Shown: piece by piece, positions 46,964-57,189 of the stretch
Layout of the letters: each line of letters opens with the position of its first letter
Numbering within the stretch: position 1 is the first letter of the stretch
Made by a program: the position numbers and the translations under genes
The notes under the pieces: generated by a model
What the model saw: the letters and a program-made list of their open reading frames with translations, nothing else
Databases searched by the model: none
Told to the model about the DNA's origin: nothing
Assembly: GCF_026016465.1 (NCBI RefSeq)
Contig: NZ_CP100390.1
Coordinates: 4,157,078 to 4,221,077 of the forward strand
DNA length: 64,000 nt
Direction of reading: 5' to 3'
Source of the DNA: Alkalimarinus alittae
GTDB lineage: Bacteria; Pseudomonadota; Gammaproteobacteria; Pseudomonadales; Oleiphilaceae

Positions 46964-47159
46964 CCTGAATGAGTCTCATCCACACCATTATGCAATCTTT
47001 CACCGAAAAATCGCGGATTCATAATAAAAAAGACTAGGCGTCACCTTTTCCTTCAAGATATCTCTTCTAAACTCTCTATATCAACATTTATAAATCAGAC
47101 CACAGCCTTTATCAGTTTTTTTAAAGCTGTTGTCGGTAGGTATTGAAGTAGGGACCTAC

Positions 47160-47813
47160 ATGAATTCTGAAGCAGTATTTAGAGTGATTGAACAAGCAAA
47201 GCGATCCGAAGCCAAAACACATGCCTTCCACCATATGATGGAAGATAAAATTCATCAGCTACATTTAATTATTGGCTTACATGATGAAGATCCCGCCGAT
47301 TGCTTAGTTAAGTTTGCGATCGAGTATATTGAAATGGCCCCCAAGGTGATGGATTGCGTAGAAGCCTGTGCGAAAGAAGCCCATGCAGATTGGTTGTTTG
47401 AACCATTTTTAACCGCGGCATTTAATTACTTCGTTAACCCAACCGTAGTGTTTAGCCACTATACGGGTTTAGATGGGTTATTAATGAAGGCCTATCTATG
47501 CCATAGACTGCTAGAAGAGATGTACGAGAATAATAAATCAATAAGAAACAGCCAGTTATGTGCCGTAGAAGTCACACAAGCTAACTTACTGGCACACCAG
47601 CTTATTGGCGAACCCTTTGCCAATGAGTTAGATGAATCAATGCTCATGACGGTTAAGCAAGTCGCAGGGTCACCCAAGTACTATGACCTCAATCTCAGCA
47701 CCTTTGTAGAAAAAGCACAGCACCAAACGTGGAAGTGGATGCGAGACCATTGGCAGACATTGCTGTCTCGCAACCATATTGAGTTCCACTTTTCATACCG
47801 AAACGTACTGTGA
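47160..47813 (+). CDS. Conserved-looking soluble protein, unknown function
   Basis: A 217-residue, mostly helical, acidic protein with many His residues and five Cys but no recognised motif. I do not know its family. The ATG at 47160 has AGGGA five bases upstream; a TTG at 47130 would add 10 residues. It converges with yheV, 34 bp apart. Confidence 0.65.
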   Translation: MNSEAVFRVIEQAKRSEAKTHAFHHMMEDKIHQLHLIIGLHDEDPADCLVKFAIEYIEMAPKVMDCVEACAKEAHADWLFEPFLTAAFNYFVNPTVVFSHYTGLDGLLMKAYLCHRLLEEMYENNKSIRNSQLCAVEVTQANLLAHQLIGEPFANELDESMLMTVKQVAGSPKYYDLNLSTFVEKAQHQTWKWMRDHWQTLLSRNHIEFHFSYRNVL

Positions 47814-47847
47814 TGACCGCTGTTATTTGAGTCAGATAACGGGGTAT

Positions 47848-48120
47848 CTACTTTTTATCGCTATCATCAGGGCGTGCGCTTGGATCGATAATCTTGAGAG
47901 CGACGACATCTTCATCGACCTCCATAGGGGTCAGAAGGTTAACACGAGTCTCTAATACATCTGACTCACGTGTTTCTTCTTCATCCATCTGCTTATCAGT
48001 GTAACCACAGCTGACGCATTCCCGATAACTACCGTCTTCACTACTATATGTAATCAAGCGATCCATCTCGGCGCATTTGGGGCATACAGCCCCTGCAATA
48101 AAACGGCGATGTTGTTTCAT
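47848..48120 (-). CDS. yheV: YheV-family putative metal-binding protein (DUF2387)
   Basis: About 90 residues with a zinc-ribbon-like pair of CxxC motifs: CPKC near residue 15 and CVSC near residue 38, in RRFIAGAVCPKCAEMDRL and YRECVSCGYTDKQM. The acidic C-terminal half is probably unfolded. This is the YheV/DUF2387 family, which sits beside prlC in Pseudomonas-type genomes as it does here (54-bp gap). Function unknown. The ATG at 48120 is preferred to a TTG at 48135. Confidence 0.85.
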   Translation of the reverse strand: MKQHRRFIAGAVCPKCAEMDRLITYSSEDGSYRECVSCGYTDKQMDEEETRESDVLETRVNLLTPMEVDEDVVALKIIDPSARPDDSDKK

Positions 48121-48174
48121 AGGCTTCAAACTCAATTGCGGCTTATTTACATAAGCCTAAATAACGTATTGTAC

Positions 48175-50220
48175 CTAAATTATGCCTGTTTGGTGTAATA
48201 ACGGCTCTACACTCGGCTCTCGTCCTCGAAACTCAACAAAAAGTTCCATTGGTTCTCTTGAACCACCTTGCTCAAGTATTGCCTGTAAAAACCCTTGGCC
48301 CGTTTTCTGATCAAAAACACCCTTCTCTTCAAATTTAGAAAACGCATCGGCTGCCAGTACTTCTGCCCACTTATAGCTGTAATAACCTGCGGCATAGCCA
48401 CCTGCAAAGATATGTGAGAATGAGTTCTGAAACCGCGTAAACGCTGGAGGCTTCAATACAGCGACTTTATCTCTTACGTCTTGAAGCACATCTGCAACAT
48501 CAACAGGGTTGCTATCACTGTATTCAGCATGCAAGCGGAAATCAAATAGTGAAAACTCAAGCTGGCGCATCATCTGCATGCCCGCCTGAAAGTTTTTGGC
48601 CGCTAACATTTTATCTAACAGCGTCTTTGGCAACGGCTCACCTGTTTCATGATGGCTAGAGATAAGCGCTAACGCTTCAGGCTGCCAGCACCAGTTTTCA
48701 AGGAACTGGCTAGGGAGTTCTACGGCATCCCAGGCAACACCGTTAATGCCAGAGACTTCGTAAACATCCATTTTAGTCAGCATATGATGCAGACCGTGGC
48801 CAAACTCATGAAATAGAGTTGTCACTTCATCATGAGTTAATAGCGCAGGCTTATCACCGACTGGCGGCGTAAAGTTACAGGTTAAAAACGCAACAGGTTT
48901 AATCGTTTTATTATTGGCGTCTTTTCGCCTAACACGGCAATCTGCCATCCATGCGCCACCACGTTTATTCGAACGAGCATAGAGATCGAGATAAAACGAA
49001 GCAATCTCAGCACCGTCACGCTTAATGACATAATAGGTCACGTCTGGGTGCCACAAAGAAGCCACATCACTTACTTCAATATCAATATTAAATAATCGCT
49101 TAACGCAACCAAACATCCCTTCAATCACTTTATGCGCAGGGAAGTAAGGACGTAGCTCTTCTTGTGATATCGCATAACGATTTTGTCTTAGTTTCTCGCC
49201 GAAGTACGCTAGATCCCACGACTGCAAGGCACCGCCTTTTAGTTGATCGGCACCATGCGCTTGTGCAAACGCTTGCAGTTCTGCGACTTCGTTCTCTGCA
49301 ACAGGCTTTGATTTTTCAGCCAATTCGTTTAGAAAATCGAGTACTTCAGTCGTACTAGATGCCATCTTTTTAGCGAGCGAACGATCAGCATAACTATCAA
49401 ACCCTAAAATGTTGGCTTGCTCATACCGTAATGACATAATTTCTTTAATTAACGGACCATTATCCCATTTGCCAGCGTTCGGCCCCTGATCGGATGCCCG
49501 CGTTAAAAACGCTTCATATACCTCTTGTCTCAATTCGCGATTGTCGCAATAGGTCATCACAGGAAAGTAACTCGGGAAATCCAACGTGATAACAAATCCG
49601 TCCAGTTCTTTTTGCTCTGCCGCCTGTCGAGCACCCGCAATTGCACTTTCTGGCAACCCTGAAAGGTCTTTTTCATCGGTAATATGTCGGAACCAGCCTT
49701 GAGTCGCATCCAGTACATTTTCAGCGAATTTGCTAGTTAACTCTGAAAGGCGATTGGATAACTCAGAGTAACGTGCTTTTTTATCATCATCTAAATCAAC
49801 ACCCGATAAATGGAATGCCCTTAATATATTCTCAACTGACTTTCGGCTTTGCTGATCCAACGTTTTAAATTCGTCGCTCTTCGCAATCGTTTTATAAGCC
49901 TCGCACAGTGCTTTGTTCTGGCCAACTTCCGTTGAATACGCCGTCAATTTTGCTAGACAGTTGTTATAAGCGTCGCGGAGCGCTTCATCATTAACCACAG
50001 CATTTAAATGGCTAACAGCTGACCATGCATCATTCAGTCTGTTTTCTAGTTCTTCCATAGGGCGAGCAAGTGTGTCCCAGCTGATATTGTCAAGTGCCGT
50101 TAACTGTTCAATCGTTTGACGGTTATCTTGTAGAATTTGATCTATCGCTGGTTCAACATGCTCGGTCTTGATTAAATCAAAAAATGGAAGGGCTGATGCT
50201 TGCAGTAAAGGGTTTGTCAT
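48175..50220 (-). CDS. prlC: Oligopeptidase A (M3 metallopeptidase)
   Basis: A 681-residue cytoplasmic zinc peptidase that degrades small peptides, including cleaved signal peptides. The zinc site is in LFHEFGHGLHHML with the downstream Glu in AWDAVELPSQFLENW. MANPLL-type N terminus (TNPLLQASALPFFDLIKTEHVEPAI) and length fit E. coli PrlC. It probably shares a transcript with yheV. Confidence 0.97.
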   Translation of the reverse strand: MTNPLLQASALPFFDLIKTEHVEPAIDQILQDNRQTIEQLTALDNISWDTLARPMEELENRLNDAWSAVSHLNAVVNDEALRDAYNNCLAKLTAYSTEVGQNKALCEAYKTIAKSDEFKTLDQQSRKSVENILRAFHLSGVDLDDDKKARYSELSNRLSELTSKFAENVLDATQGWFRHITDEKDLSGLPESAIAGARQAAEQKELDGFVITLDFPSYFPVMTYCDNRELRQEVYEAFLTRASDQGPNAGKWDNGPLIKEIMSLRYEQANILGFDSYADRSLAKKMASSTTEVLDFLNELAEKSKPVAENEVAELQAFAQAHGADQLKGGALQSWDLAYFGEKLRQNRYAISQEELRPYFPAHKVIEGMFGCVKRLFNIDIEVSDVASLWHPDVTYYVIKRDGAEIASFYLDLYARSNKRGGAWMADCRVRRKDANNKTIKPVAFLTCNFTPPVGDKPALLTHDEVTTLFHEFGHGLHHMLTKMDVYEVSGINGVAWDAVELPSQFLENWCWQPEALALISSHHETGEPLPKTLLDKMLAAKNFQAGMQMMRQLEFSLFDFRLHAEYSDSNPVDVADVLQDVRDKVAVLKPPAFTRFQNSFSHIFAGGYAAGYYSYKWAEVLAADAFSKFEEKGVFDQKTGQGFLQAILEQGGSREPMELFVEFRGREPSVEPLLHQTGII

Positions 50221-50459
50221 TCTAATTATGTTCCTAACTATTGTGTGCTGCGCCTGCCTAAATGTTAAAACAGTCCGTTTTTATATCAGGCACAACCAGT
50301 CAATTTTAGTATCTCTGAGTCATACCCTAATAATGGGTTCTTGTCAGGATAAAACAACCGATAACTTCCCATAATCTCATTTATAAGTCGTAATTACGCT
50401 GATAAGCTAATGACTTGCTCGCAAACATTCAATTCATAAACTCTAGTGGAGCTTCAAAA

Positions 50460-51002
50460 ATGGCCGCAATACGATCTTATCAGGGAATCACGCCACAGCT
50501 TGGAGCCAATGTCTTTATTGACCCTAGCGCCGTTGTGTTAGGTGACGTAGTTTTAGGTGATGACTGCTCAGTCTGGCCCATGACCACCATTCGCGCCGAT
50601 ATGCATCGCATCCGTATTGGTGATCGATGCAGCATTCAAGATGGCTCGGTGCTGCACATTACCCACGCAGGTCCTTATAACCCTGATGGCTTCCCTCTGG
50701 TTATTGGCAATGATGTCACCATCGGCCACAAAGCACTGCTGCATGGCTGCACGCTGCAAGACCGTATTTTGATCGGCATGGGCGCGATTGTGATGGATGG
50801 GGCGGTAATTGAGTCAGAGGTTATTCTGGCTGCGGGGAGTATTGTGCCGCCAGGAAAGGTACTTAAGAGTGGGTATTTATATCGGGGCTCTCCCGCCAGA
50901 GAGGCTCGGGCGTTGACTGACGAGGAGATTAGTTACTTTACCTATACAGCGGGGAATTATGTGAAGCTTAAGGATAAGCATATTGCAGAGGGTTATGAGT
51001 AA
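50460..51002 (+). CDS. yrdA: Gamma-class carbonic anhydrase-like protein (YrdA family)
   Basis: A 180-residue left-handed beta-helix protein with hexapeptide repeats (VVLGDVVLGDDCSVWPMTTIRAD, IRIGDRCSIQDGSVLHIT, VTIGHKALLHGCTL, LIGMGAIVMDGA). The three zinc-binding His positions of gamma carbonic anhydrases are seen (LHITHAG, IGHKALLHGC). Many YrdA-like proteins lack proven carbonic anhydrase activity. The ATG at 50460 has GGAG eight bases upstream; a TTG at 50415 is rejected. It diverges from prlC and is followed by a REPIN-like repeat. Confidence 0.92.
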   Translation: MAAIRSYQGITPQLGANVFIDPSAVVLGDVVLGDDCSVWPMTTIRADMHRIRIGDRCSIQDGSVLHITHAGPYNPDGFPLVIGNDVTIGHKALLHGCTLQDRILIGMGAIVMDGAVIESEVILAAGSIVPPGKVLKSGYLYRGSPAREARALTDEEISYFTYTAGNYVKLKDKHIAEGYE

Positions 51003-51021
51003 GTACTCACATCACTGTAAT

Positions 51022-51150
51022 ATGTAGGTCGGGTTTCTCTAATGAGCCTACTTTTGGCAACCCGACAAATGTTAGACGCGAGCTTCAGTGTTAGATTCCC
51101 GCACCTAACTCAGCTATTTAGCCATTGTCGGGTTAAAACCCGACCTACAT
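51022..51150. repeat. REPIN-like element: two inverted REP sequences
   Basis: ATGTAGGTCGGGTTT (51022-51036) is exactly complementary to AAACCCGACCTACAT (51136-51150). Each end also has its own internal palindrome: GTCGGGTT with AACCCGAC (to 51066) on the left, and GTCGGGTT with AACCCGAC (51127-51144) on the right. A GTAG head followed by a short palindrome is the layout of REP sequences, and two of them in inverted orientation make a REPIN/BIME of about 129 bp. Very similar GTAGGTCGGGTT elements are common in proteobacteria. It fills the gap between yrdA and the PA4642-family gene. Confidence 0.8.
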
Positions 51151-51174
51151 GGAGCTAGAGGAGACTCCTGTACG

Positions 51175-51477
51175 TTAAGAAGACTTCTTTGCACCTGCTT
51201 TTTCAAGTATCTCTGCGTATGCAGTAGAACTGCCATGCATGGATATTAAATCCAATATGGTTTTTCCATTTTCGTCGGTGGCATTGATGTCACGCCCTTC
51301 TGCGACAAAAAACGTGATAAAGCGTTCAAAATCAAAAGCGACCATATAATGATAGGCTTTTATCATCACATGGTAATCTGGGTGTGTGTCATCCAATGGC
51401 TGCAACGCAAGAAATGCCTTAACACGCTCATCGCTCCAATCTTCATCTACTGTTTTTGGCTGACTTGGACCGCTCAT
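51175..51477 (-). CDS. PA4642-family protein
   Basis: A 100-residue soluble protein resembling the PA4642 family of gammaproteobacteria: an acidic start (VDEDWSDERVKAFLALQPLDD), MIKAYHYMVAFDFERFITFFVAEGRDINA and a C-terminal SMHGSSTAYAEILEKAGA. The second half reads like a single ankyrin-type repeat (DINATDENGKTILDLI). Function unknown. AAGGA precedes the ATG. Not linked to pomAB beyond strand. Confidence 0.75.
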   Translation of the reverse strand: MSGPSQPKTVDEDWSDERVKAFLALQPLDDTHPDYHVMIKAYHYMVAFDFERFITFFVAEGRDINATDENGKTILDLISMHGSSTAYAEILEKAGAKKSS

Positions 51478-51571
51478 ATAAAATCCTTAATGTATCTATC
51501 GTTAAACCAAGGGTGGGATTATTCAAGTATTAGAGCAGTATATCAAGTTAAGGCGCATGTTTAATGCCTAA

Positions 51572-52405
51572 TCAAAAGTTAAACGTGCCTTCACTGCATT
51601 CAGGGTTATGTATTTTTATTTCAACCCGCCTATTTTTGGAGCGATTTTCAGGCGTATCATTACTGACGAGTGGGTTCGTTTCTGCGTGGCCTGCAGCCAT
51701 AACACGGTTTGCATCAATTTTTTGCTCCAACACTAACTGGTGCACCACACTAACGGCTCGGGCGGCTGAAAGATCCCAGTTAGAACGAAAACGGCCACTG
51801 GTAATTGGTTCATTATCGGTATATCCCGATACGATTATATCGCCTTCGCAACGGGCTAACGCGGTGACTATCTTATTAATAATCGGCACCATGCCGGCTT
51901 TTAGTTCATCACTACCCGAGGTAAAAGAGGCTTCTGATGAAAACCGGACAATAACTTTTTCACTATCAAAACTAACGTCAAGCCCGTTTGAAGCAATCTC
52001 TTTTTCTAACTGTTGAACCAGTTCTTCAGCCAACGTTTCAGGTCCTGTATTGATGACGACTGGGGCCGGTGTTTCTTTTATAGGCTCATCAGTTATGCTT
52101 GACGGATCAGGGGTTGGCGGTGTTACAGAATCAACAACCTCGTCTTTATCTGCAGTAGGCGGGGGCACCAAATCGCTTTCAATTAAGGTAAGCTGTCCAC
52201 CGGTTTTATCTCCCTGTATCCAGCTAACACCAAACGATACAGCCATCGACTGCGCTATCGCTTTATACTTTTCGGTATCCATTGAAGAAAATGAAAGTAA
52301 AAGAATAAAAAAAGTCAGCAGCAACGTCATTAAATCTGCAAACGTCACGATCCATCCAGTACCAGAAGCAGACTTTTTACGTCGTTTATTGGCTAGCGCT
52401 TGCAT
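51572..52405 (-). CDS. pomB: Flagellar motor stator protein MotB/PomB type
   Basis: A 277-residue inner-membrane protein: one helix (about 18-40) carrying the ion-binding Asp in FADLMTLLLTFF, a Pro/Thr-rich linker, and a C-terminal OmpA-like peptidoglycan-binding domain (VSGYTDNEPI, NWDLSAARAVSVVHQL, NPLVSNDTPENRSKNRRVEI). With its MotA partner it forms the ion channel that drives flagellar rotation. The Na+ (Pom) assignment rests on the similarity of the partner to PomA. AAGGAG precedes the ATG, 19 bp after the pomA gene. Confidence 0.88.
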   Translation of the reverse strand: MQALANKRRKKSASGTGWIVTFADLMTLLLTFFILLLSFSSMDTEKYKAIAQSMAVSFGVSWIQGDKTGGQLTLIESDLVPPPTADKDEVVDSVTPPTPDPSSITDEPIKETPAPVVINTGPETLAEELVQQLEKEIASNGLDVSFDSEKVIVRFSSEASFTSGSDELKAGMVPIINKIVTALARCEGDIIVSGYTDNEPITSGRFRSNWDLSAARAVSVVHQLVLEQKIDANRVMAAGHAETNPLVSNDTPENRSKNRRVEIKIHNPECSEGTFNF

Positions 52406-52423
52406 ATCGTCAACTCCTTAGCA

Positions 52424-53191
52424 CTAGTCTTGCTTTGTGACTAGATCGCGCTGTGAAGGGTGCACATAAGCCGTTAGCACTTCCGAGAGGACTCTTGGGT
52501 TTTGACCTTTTAAGATGCTTTGGATACTGGTGATAATCAACGACATATTCCGATGTTCATCCATCGCTTTATTTTCTAATTTATCAGCCAATGGTATCGC
52601 CATCATTTGAGCAATAAAAGCACCGTAAAATGTAGTTAGCAACGCGACAGCCATTGCAGGGCCGATGGTACTAGGGTCTTCCATATTGTTCAGCATTTGA
52701 ACCAGGCCAATCAGGGTACCCAACATACCCAGCCCTGGCGCAGTTTCGGCGATACCTCGAAAAACCTTTTCTGCTACATCATATCGCTCGATCGACTGTT
52801 CGACTTCCTGCGTCAAGACTTCTTCTACAAACTCTGCAGGGTGCCCATCAACACAGAGGTTTATACTTTTCTTTAGAAAAGCATTTTCTACCTCAAAACT
52901 CTCTAGCCCCAGAATGCCGTCCTTACGCACGACCGAGGCTAACTCACGCACTTGTTGTATTAACGCGAGAGGGTCTTCCGTTCTCTCAAGAAAAGTCGTT
53001 CTAAACGCTAAACCTATCGACTTGAGCACTGAAGATATTCTAAATTTAATAAACGTGGCCCCCATCGTACCGCCAATAACAATGCCTAAACCGGGTAAAT
53101 TGATAAAATCCCAGAGCGACGAGCCGGCGGTAATGGCTAAAATAACAATGCTTGAGCCAGTTAGAAGCCCAATAAGGGTGGCTATATCCAT
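52424..53191 (-). CDS. pomA: Flagellar motor stator protein MotA/PomA type
   Basis: A 255-residue, four-helix stator subunit. MDIATLIGLLTGSSIVILA, TAPGLGMLGTLIGLVQMLNNMEDPSTIGPAMAVALLTTFYGA and the C-terminal GQNPRVLSEVLTAY follow Vibrio PomA closely as I remember it; the charged cytoplasmic loop (about 60-150) touches the rotor protein FliG. No other flagellar genes are in the window, which is usual for pomAB. The ribosome-binding site before the ATG is weak. Confidence 0.9.
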   Translation of the reverse strand: MDIATLIGLLTGSSIVILAITAGSSLWDFINLPGLGIVIGGTMGATFIKFRISSVLKSIGLAFRTTFLERTEDPLALIQQVRELASVVRKDGILGLESFEVENAFLKKSINLCVDGHPAEFVEEVLTQEVEQSIERYDVAEKVFRGIAETAPGLGMLGTLIGLVQMLNNMEDPSTIGPAMAVALLTTFYGAFIAQMMAIPLADKLENKAMDEHRNMSLIITSIQSILKGQNPRVLSEVLTAYVHPSQRDLVTKQD

Positions 53192-53342
53192 AATATCTAC
53201 AGGTCGTTTTGAAGTGTTGGCTTAAATTTACTAAGATATCTCTTCAGCATAGGCTAAAAAGCCAAGAGAGGCCGTTACTTTTTATGTATCGGCCTAAACA
53301 ACATTTTCTTAATGGTTATTATTGAGATAACGCTCTCAATAA

Positions 53343-54176
53343 TTATTCAAACGCTCTCAACATAGCTAAAACAGGCCCCGTATCGACTCTGACTTGCCGC
53401 CAAATATAGAATGACTCTGCTGCTTGCTCCACTAACATGCCTAAGCCGTCAAACGTGCAGGCTGCATTGCACGATTCAGCCCAGCGATTAAACACTGTTT
53501 TGTCGGCTGAATACATCATGTCATAGGCGATGGTGGTGTCGTTTATGATCCCTTCAGGCAAAGGAGGAAGGTCTCCCTGTAAGCTTGCAGAAGTGCCATT
53601 GATAATAACGTCAAAAGACCCACTCAGTTCGTCAAAACCACAAGCAATTAGCTCTCCTCGCCCCGAAAATAGCGCCGCCAACTGCTCTGCTTTGGCGACC
53701 GTGCGGTTTGCAATGGTGACAGAAGCGGGTTTTTCTTCCAGTATCGGCAGCAGCACACCTCTGACGGCCCCACCTGCGCCCAATACCAATATACGTTTAT
53801 CTGCGAGGGAGACGTTATGGTTCACGGTTAAGTCTCTAACTAAGCCGATACCGTCGGTATTTTCGCCGCAAATATCACCGTTTTCATTTTGATAAAGAGT
53901 ATTAACCGCACCCGCTAACCTTGCTCTATCACTTAACTGGCTACTTAATGACCACGCCTGCTCTTTAAAAGGTACCGTAATGTTTAACCCTTTACCGCCA
54001 TTATCAAAAAACGCATTAACAGACTCAGAGAATTCATCTACAGGGGCTTGAATCGCCATGTATTCAAGGTTTTCTGCACTCTGGACAGCAAACTCGCCAT
54101 GAATCTTTGGGGACTTACTATGGCTAATAGGGTTACCCACTACCGCATACAAATCTACGTCAGCATTTACGTTCAT
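53343..54176 (-). CDS. aroE: Shikimate dehydrogenase (NADP+)
   Basis: A 277-residue enzyme reducing 3-dehydroshikimate to shikimate in aromatic amino-acid synthesis. The substrate-binding NPISHSKSPKIH is near residues 16-27, the catalytic Lys/Asp are in NITVPFKEQAW and CGENTDGIG, the dinucleotide loop is VLGAGGAVRGV, and ANRTVAKAEQL carries the NADP-preferring Asn-Arg-Thr. It starts four bases after the hemF stop and is co-transcribed with it. Confidence 0.97.
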   Translation of the reverse strand: MNVNADVDLYAVVGNPISHSKSPKIHGEFAVQSAENLEYMAIQAPVDEFSESVNAFFDNGGKGLNITVPFKEQAWSLSSQLSDRARLAGAVNTLYQNENGDICGENTDGIGLVRDLTVNHNVSLADKRILVLGAGGAVRGVLLPILEEKPASVTIANRTVAKAEQLAALFSGRGELIACGFDELSGSFDVIINGTSASLQGDLPPLPEGIINDTTIAYDMMYSADKTVFNRWAESCNAACTFDGLGMLVEQAAESFYIWRQVRVDTGPVLAMLRAFE

Positions 54177-54180
54177 TGCT

Positions 54181-55122
<942 letters not shown>

Positions 55123-55163
55123 CTAACACGGTGGTTATTCTGCTAAATTTAAAAAATCTGAAC

Positions 55164-55733
55164 TTAGTTTCTTATTATCTTACCTGTATCCAGCGATCTA
55201 ATCCGAGAGGGTTGTGTCTCACCGCCTAATTCACCCGGTACAACATAGTCTATTTGGTCGCCAAAATACTGGTGAATCATACGCGCACTCATAGCAGGCT
55301 CTTCTCCTGCTGGGTTTGCCGATGTAGAGACGATAGGGTGACCGAATACAGCAGAAATCTCTTTGATAAGTAAATGCTTACTTACTCTAACAGCTACTGT
55401 TTCATGATCACCTTTGATCCAGTATGGAACAACACGCTGATTATCAGGCACCAACCAGGTGTTTGGCCCCGGCCAACTATCAGTTAATATTTTATGTTTT
55501 TCAGGTGGTAGTCCATCTAACAAAAAGCTGAGTTGCGCCATTTGACCACAGGCCAAAATAAGCCCTTTATTCATGGCTCGAGATTTAAGATTCAGCAAAC
55601 GTTCTACTGCGTCTCTGTTCCAGGGATCACAACCAAGTCCCCAAACAGCCTCAGTCGGGTAAGCGATAATCCCGCCTGAGGTTAAGGTCTCAACTGCTTT
55701 TTTGATGTGAGAAGAATGTATAATATCGGTCAT
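55164..55733 (-). CDS. tsaC: Threonylcarbamoyl-AMP synthase
   Basis: A 189-residue YrdC/Sua5-domain enzyme that makes threonylcarbamoyl-AMP from Thr, bicarbonate and ATP for the t6A37 modification of ANN-decoding tRNAs. AYPTEAVWGLGCDP near residues 20-33, KSRAMNKGLILACG, WPGPNTWLVP and STSANPAGEEP are family motifs. At 189 residues it lacks the extra Sua5 domain, so it is the TsaC form. It lies between dprA and hemF as in other gammaproteobacteria. Confidence 0.96.
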   Translation of the reverse strand: MTDIIHSSHIKKAVETLTSGGIIAYPTEAVWGLGCDPWNRDAVERLLNLKSRAMNKGLILACGQMAQLSFLLDGLPPEKHKILTDSWPGPNTWLVPDNQRVVPYWIKGDHETVAVRVSKHLLIKEISAVFGHPIVSTSANPAGEEPAMSARMIHQYFGDQIDYVVPGELGGETQPSRIRSLDTGKIIRN

Positions 55734-55764
55734 AGCGGCACATTAACCCAGTGCGCCAACGGGA

Positions 55765-57096
55765 TCAAGCAGTGATGCTTTCTCTTACTTTTTGGAAGCC
55801 TCCAGGAACAGCCTGAACAACCCCTTTAAGCTCCAGTGACATCATTAAGATCGAAATATCTTCTGCTGATAATGCTGAACGCTCTACGGCTAAATCTACC
55901 GAAACCACATCATAACCAAGCAAGTCTAGCAGTGTTTTTTCCGCGTCATTGAGAGCTATAGGAAAATGCTCTGGGGGTTCAACCGAAATCGTTGTAGCTG
56001 TAGTCGTTGTGCTTGAAGCCGTTAATGTTGAAGCACTTACAGTTGACGCCGGATCGGTCGTGCTTTCTGACTCAAAAAGATCAGCGGTTACCTGAGGTGG
56101 CTTATTAATAGCTGCTGGAGCACGAGCTGCATCATTACGAATAAGCTGATGAAAGGCTAACAAACTACTAAGCTCTTCGAATATATCGTCTGCACTTTCA
56201 ACCAGTTTAGCCCCCTGTCGAAGCAATTGGTGGCAACCTCTGGCCATGGGGTTATGGATAGAGCCTGGGATTGCATAAACTTCCCGCCCTTGATCAAGCG
56301 CACAATGGGCTGTGATCAGCGATCCACTTCTAGGGCTCGCTTCTACCACCAGCACCCCTAACGAAAGGGCACTGATGATGCGGTTCCGGCGAGGAAAGTT
56401 AGAAGGATGCGGCTGCGTACCTAACGGTAGTTCGGAGACAATAGCTCCTCGCTCCAGTATTTCAGCGGACAACCCTCTATGACGAGCCGGATAAGTAATA
56501 TCCAGACCAGTCCCCACCACAGCAATAGTATGGCCACCCCCATCAATAGCCCCTTTGTGGGCTGCGCCATCAACCCCTAAAGCCATTCCACTTGTAACCA
56601 CCAAGCCAACATTTACAATAGATTTAGCAAACCGATATGCGTTTTCCTTACCATCAATAGATGGGCTTCTACTGCCAACCATCGCTAACTGTGGCTCACT
56701 CAGAAGCCCTCTTGCTCCTTTGATATAGAGCACAGGAGGGGGGCTATCAATGTGTTTAAGTAAGGGTGGGTAATCTTTATCTTGAATCAATAATAAGCTG
56801 TTATTAGGCTCTGAAGCCCAGTCTAAGTCTCGTTTGATTAGGCGACCCAGTTCTGAGTCTAAACCATTCACTGCATATTGATCCAAAAGCCTTACTGAAG
56901 CAGGCTTCACGCCGGCAGCAACCATTAGTTTTCTATCGCCCATTACGACAGCGTCAGCTGAACCAAACCATTCAATCAGCTTATGGTAACGCGTTGCACC
57001 TACTCCCGGCAGGTGAACTAGTGCGAGAGATGCTAGCGCTTCGTTTGAAAAAGTGGGGGAATTAACGTCGAGAACGGGGGTTTGAGCGTCTGTCAT
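55765..57096 (-). CDS. dprA: DNA-processing protein DprA (Smf)
   Basis: A 443-residue protein that binds single-stranded DNA and loads RecA during natural transformation. An N-terminal SAM/HhH-like domain (about 20-100) is followed by the Rossmann DprA core (about 110-320: VGSRSPSIDG, SGMALGVDGAAHKGA, GTGLDITYPARH, FPRRNRIISALS, EASPRSGSLITA) and a C-terminal winged helix (about 380-440). The two are joined by an unusual linker of about 35 residues made mostly of Thr, Ser and Ala. AAGGAA precedes the ATG. Confidence 0.96.
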   Translation of the reverse strand: MTDAQTPVLDVNSPTFSNEALASLALVHLPGVGATRYHKLIEWFGSADAVVMGDRKLMVAAGVKPASVRLLDQYAVNGLDSELGRLIKRDLDWASEPNNSLLLIQDKDYPPLLKHIDSPPPVLYIKGARGLLSEPQLAMVGSRSPSIDGKENAYRFAKSIVNVGLVVTSGMALGVDGAAHKGAIDGGGHTIAVVGTGLDITYPARHRGLSAEILERGAIVSELPLGTQPHPSNFPRRNRIISALSLGVLVVEASPRSGSLITAHCALDQGREVYAIPGSIHNPMARGCHQLLRQGAKLVESADDIFEELSSLLAFHQLIRNDAARAPAAINKPPQVTADLFESESTTDPASTVSASTLTASSTTTTATTISVEPPEHFPIALNDAEKTLLDLLGYDVVSVDLAVERSALSAEDISILMMSLELKGVVQAVPGGFQKVRESITA

Positions 57097-57189
57097 GCGA
57101 TCTTCCTTGACCGATAAAATGAATAATATACAAATAATAAAGAGAGCAATAATCCATATTGCCCCCCTTGTTGCTTTTAGTACCTAACC

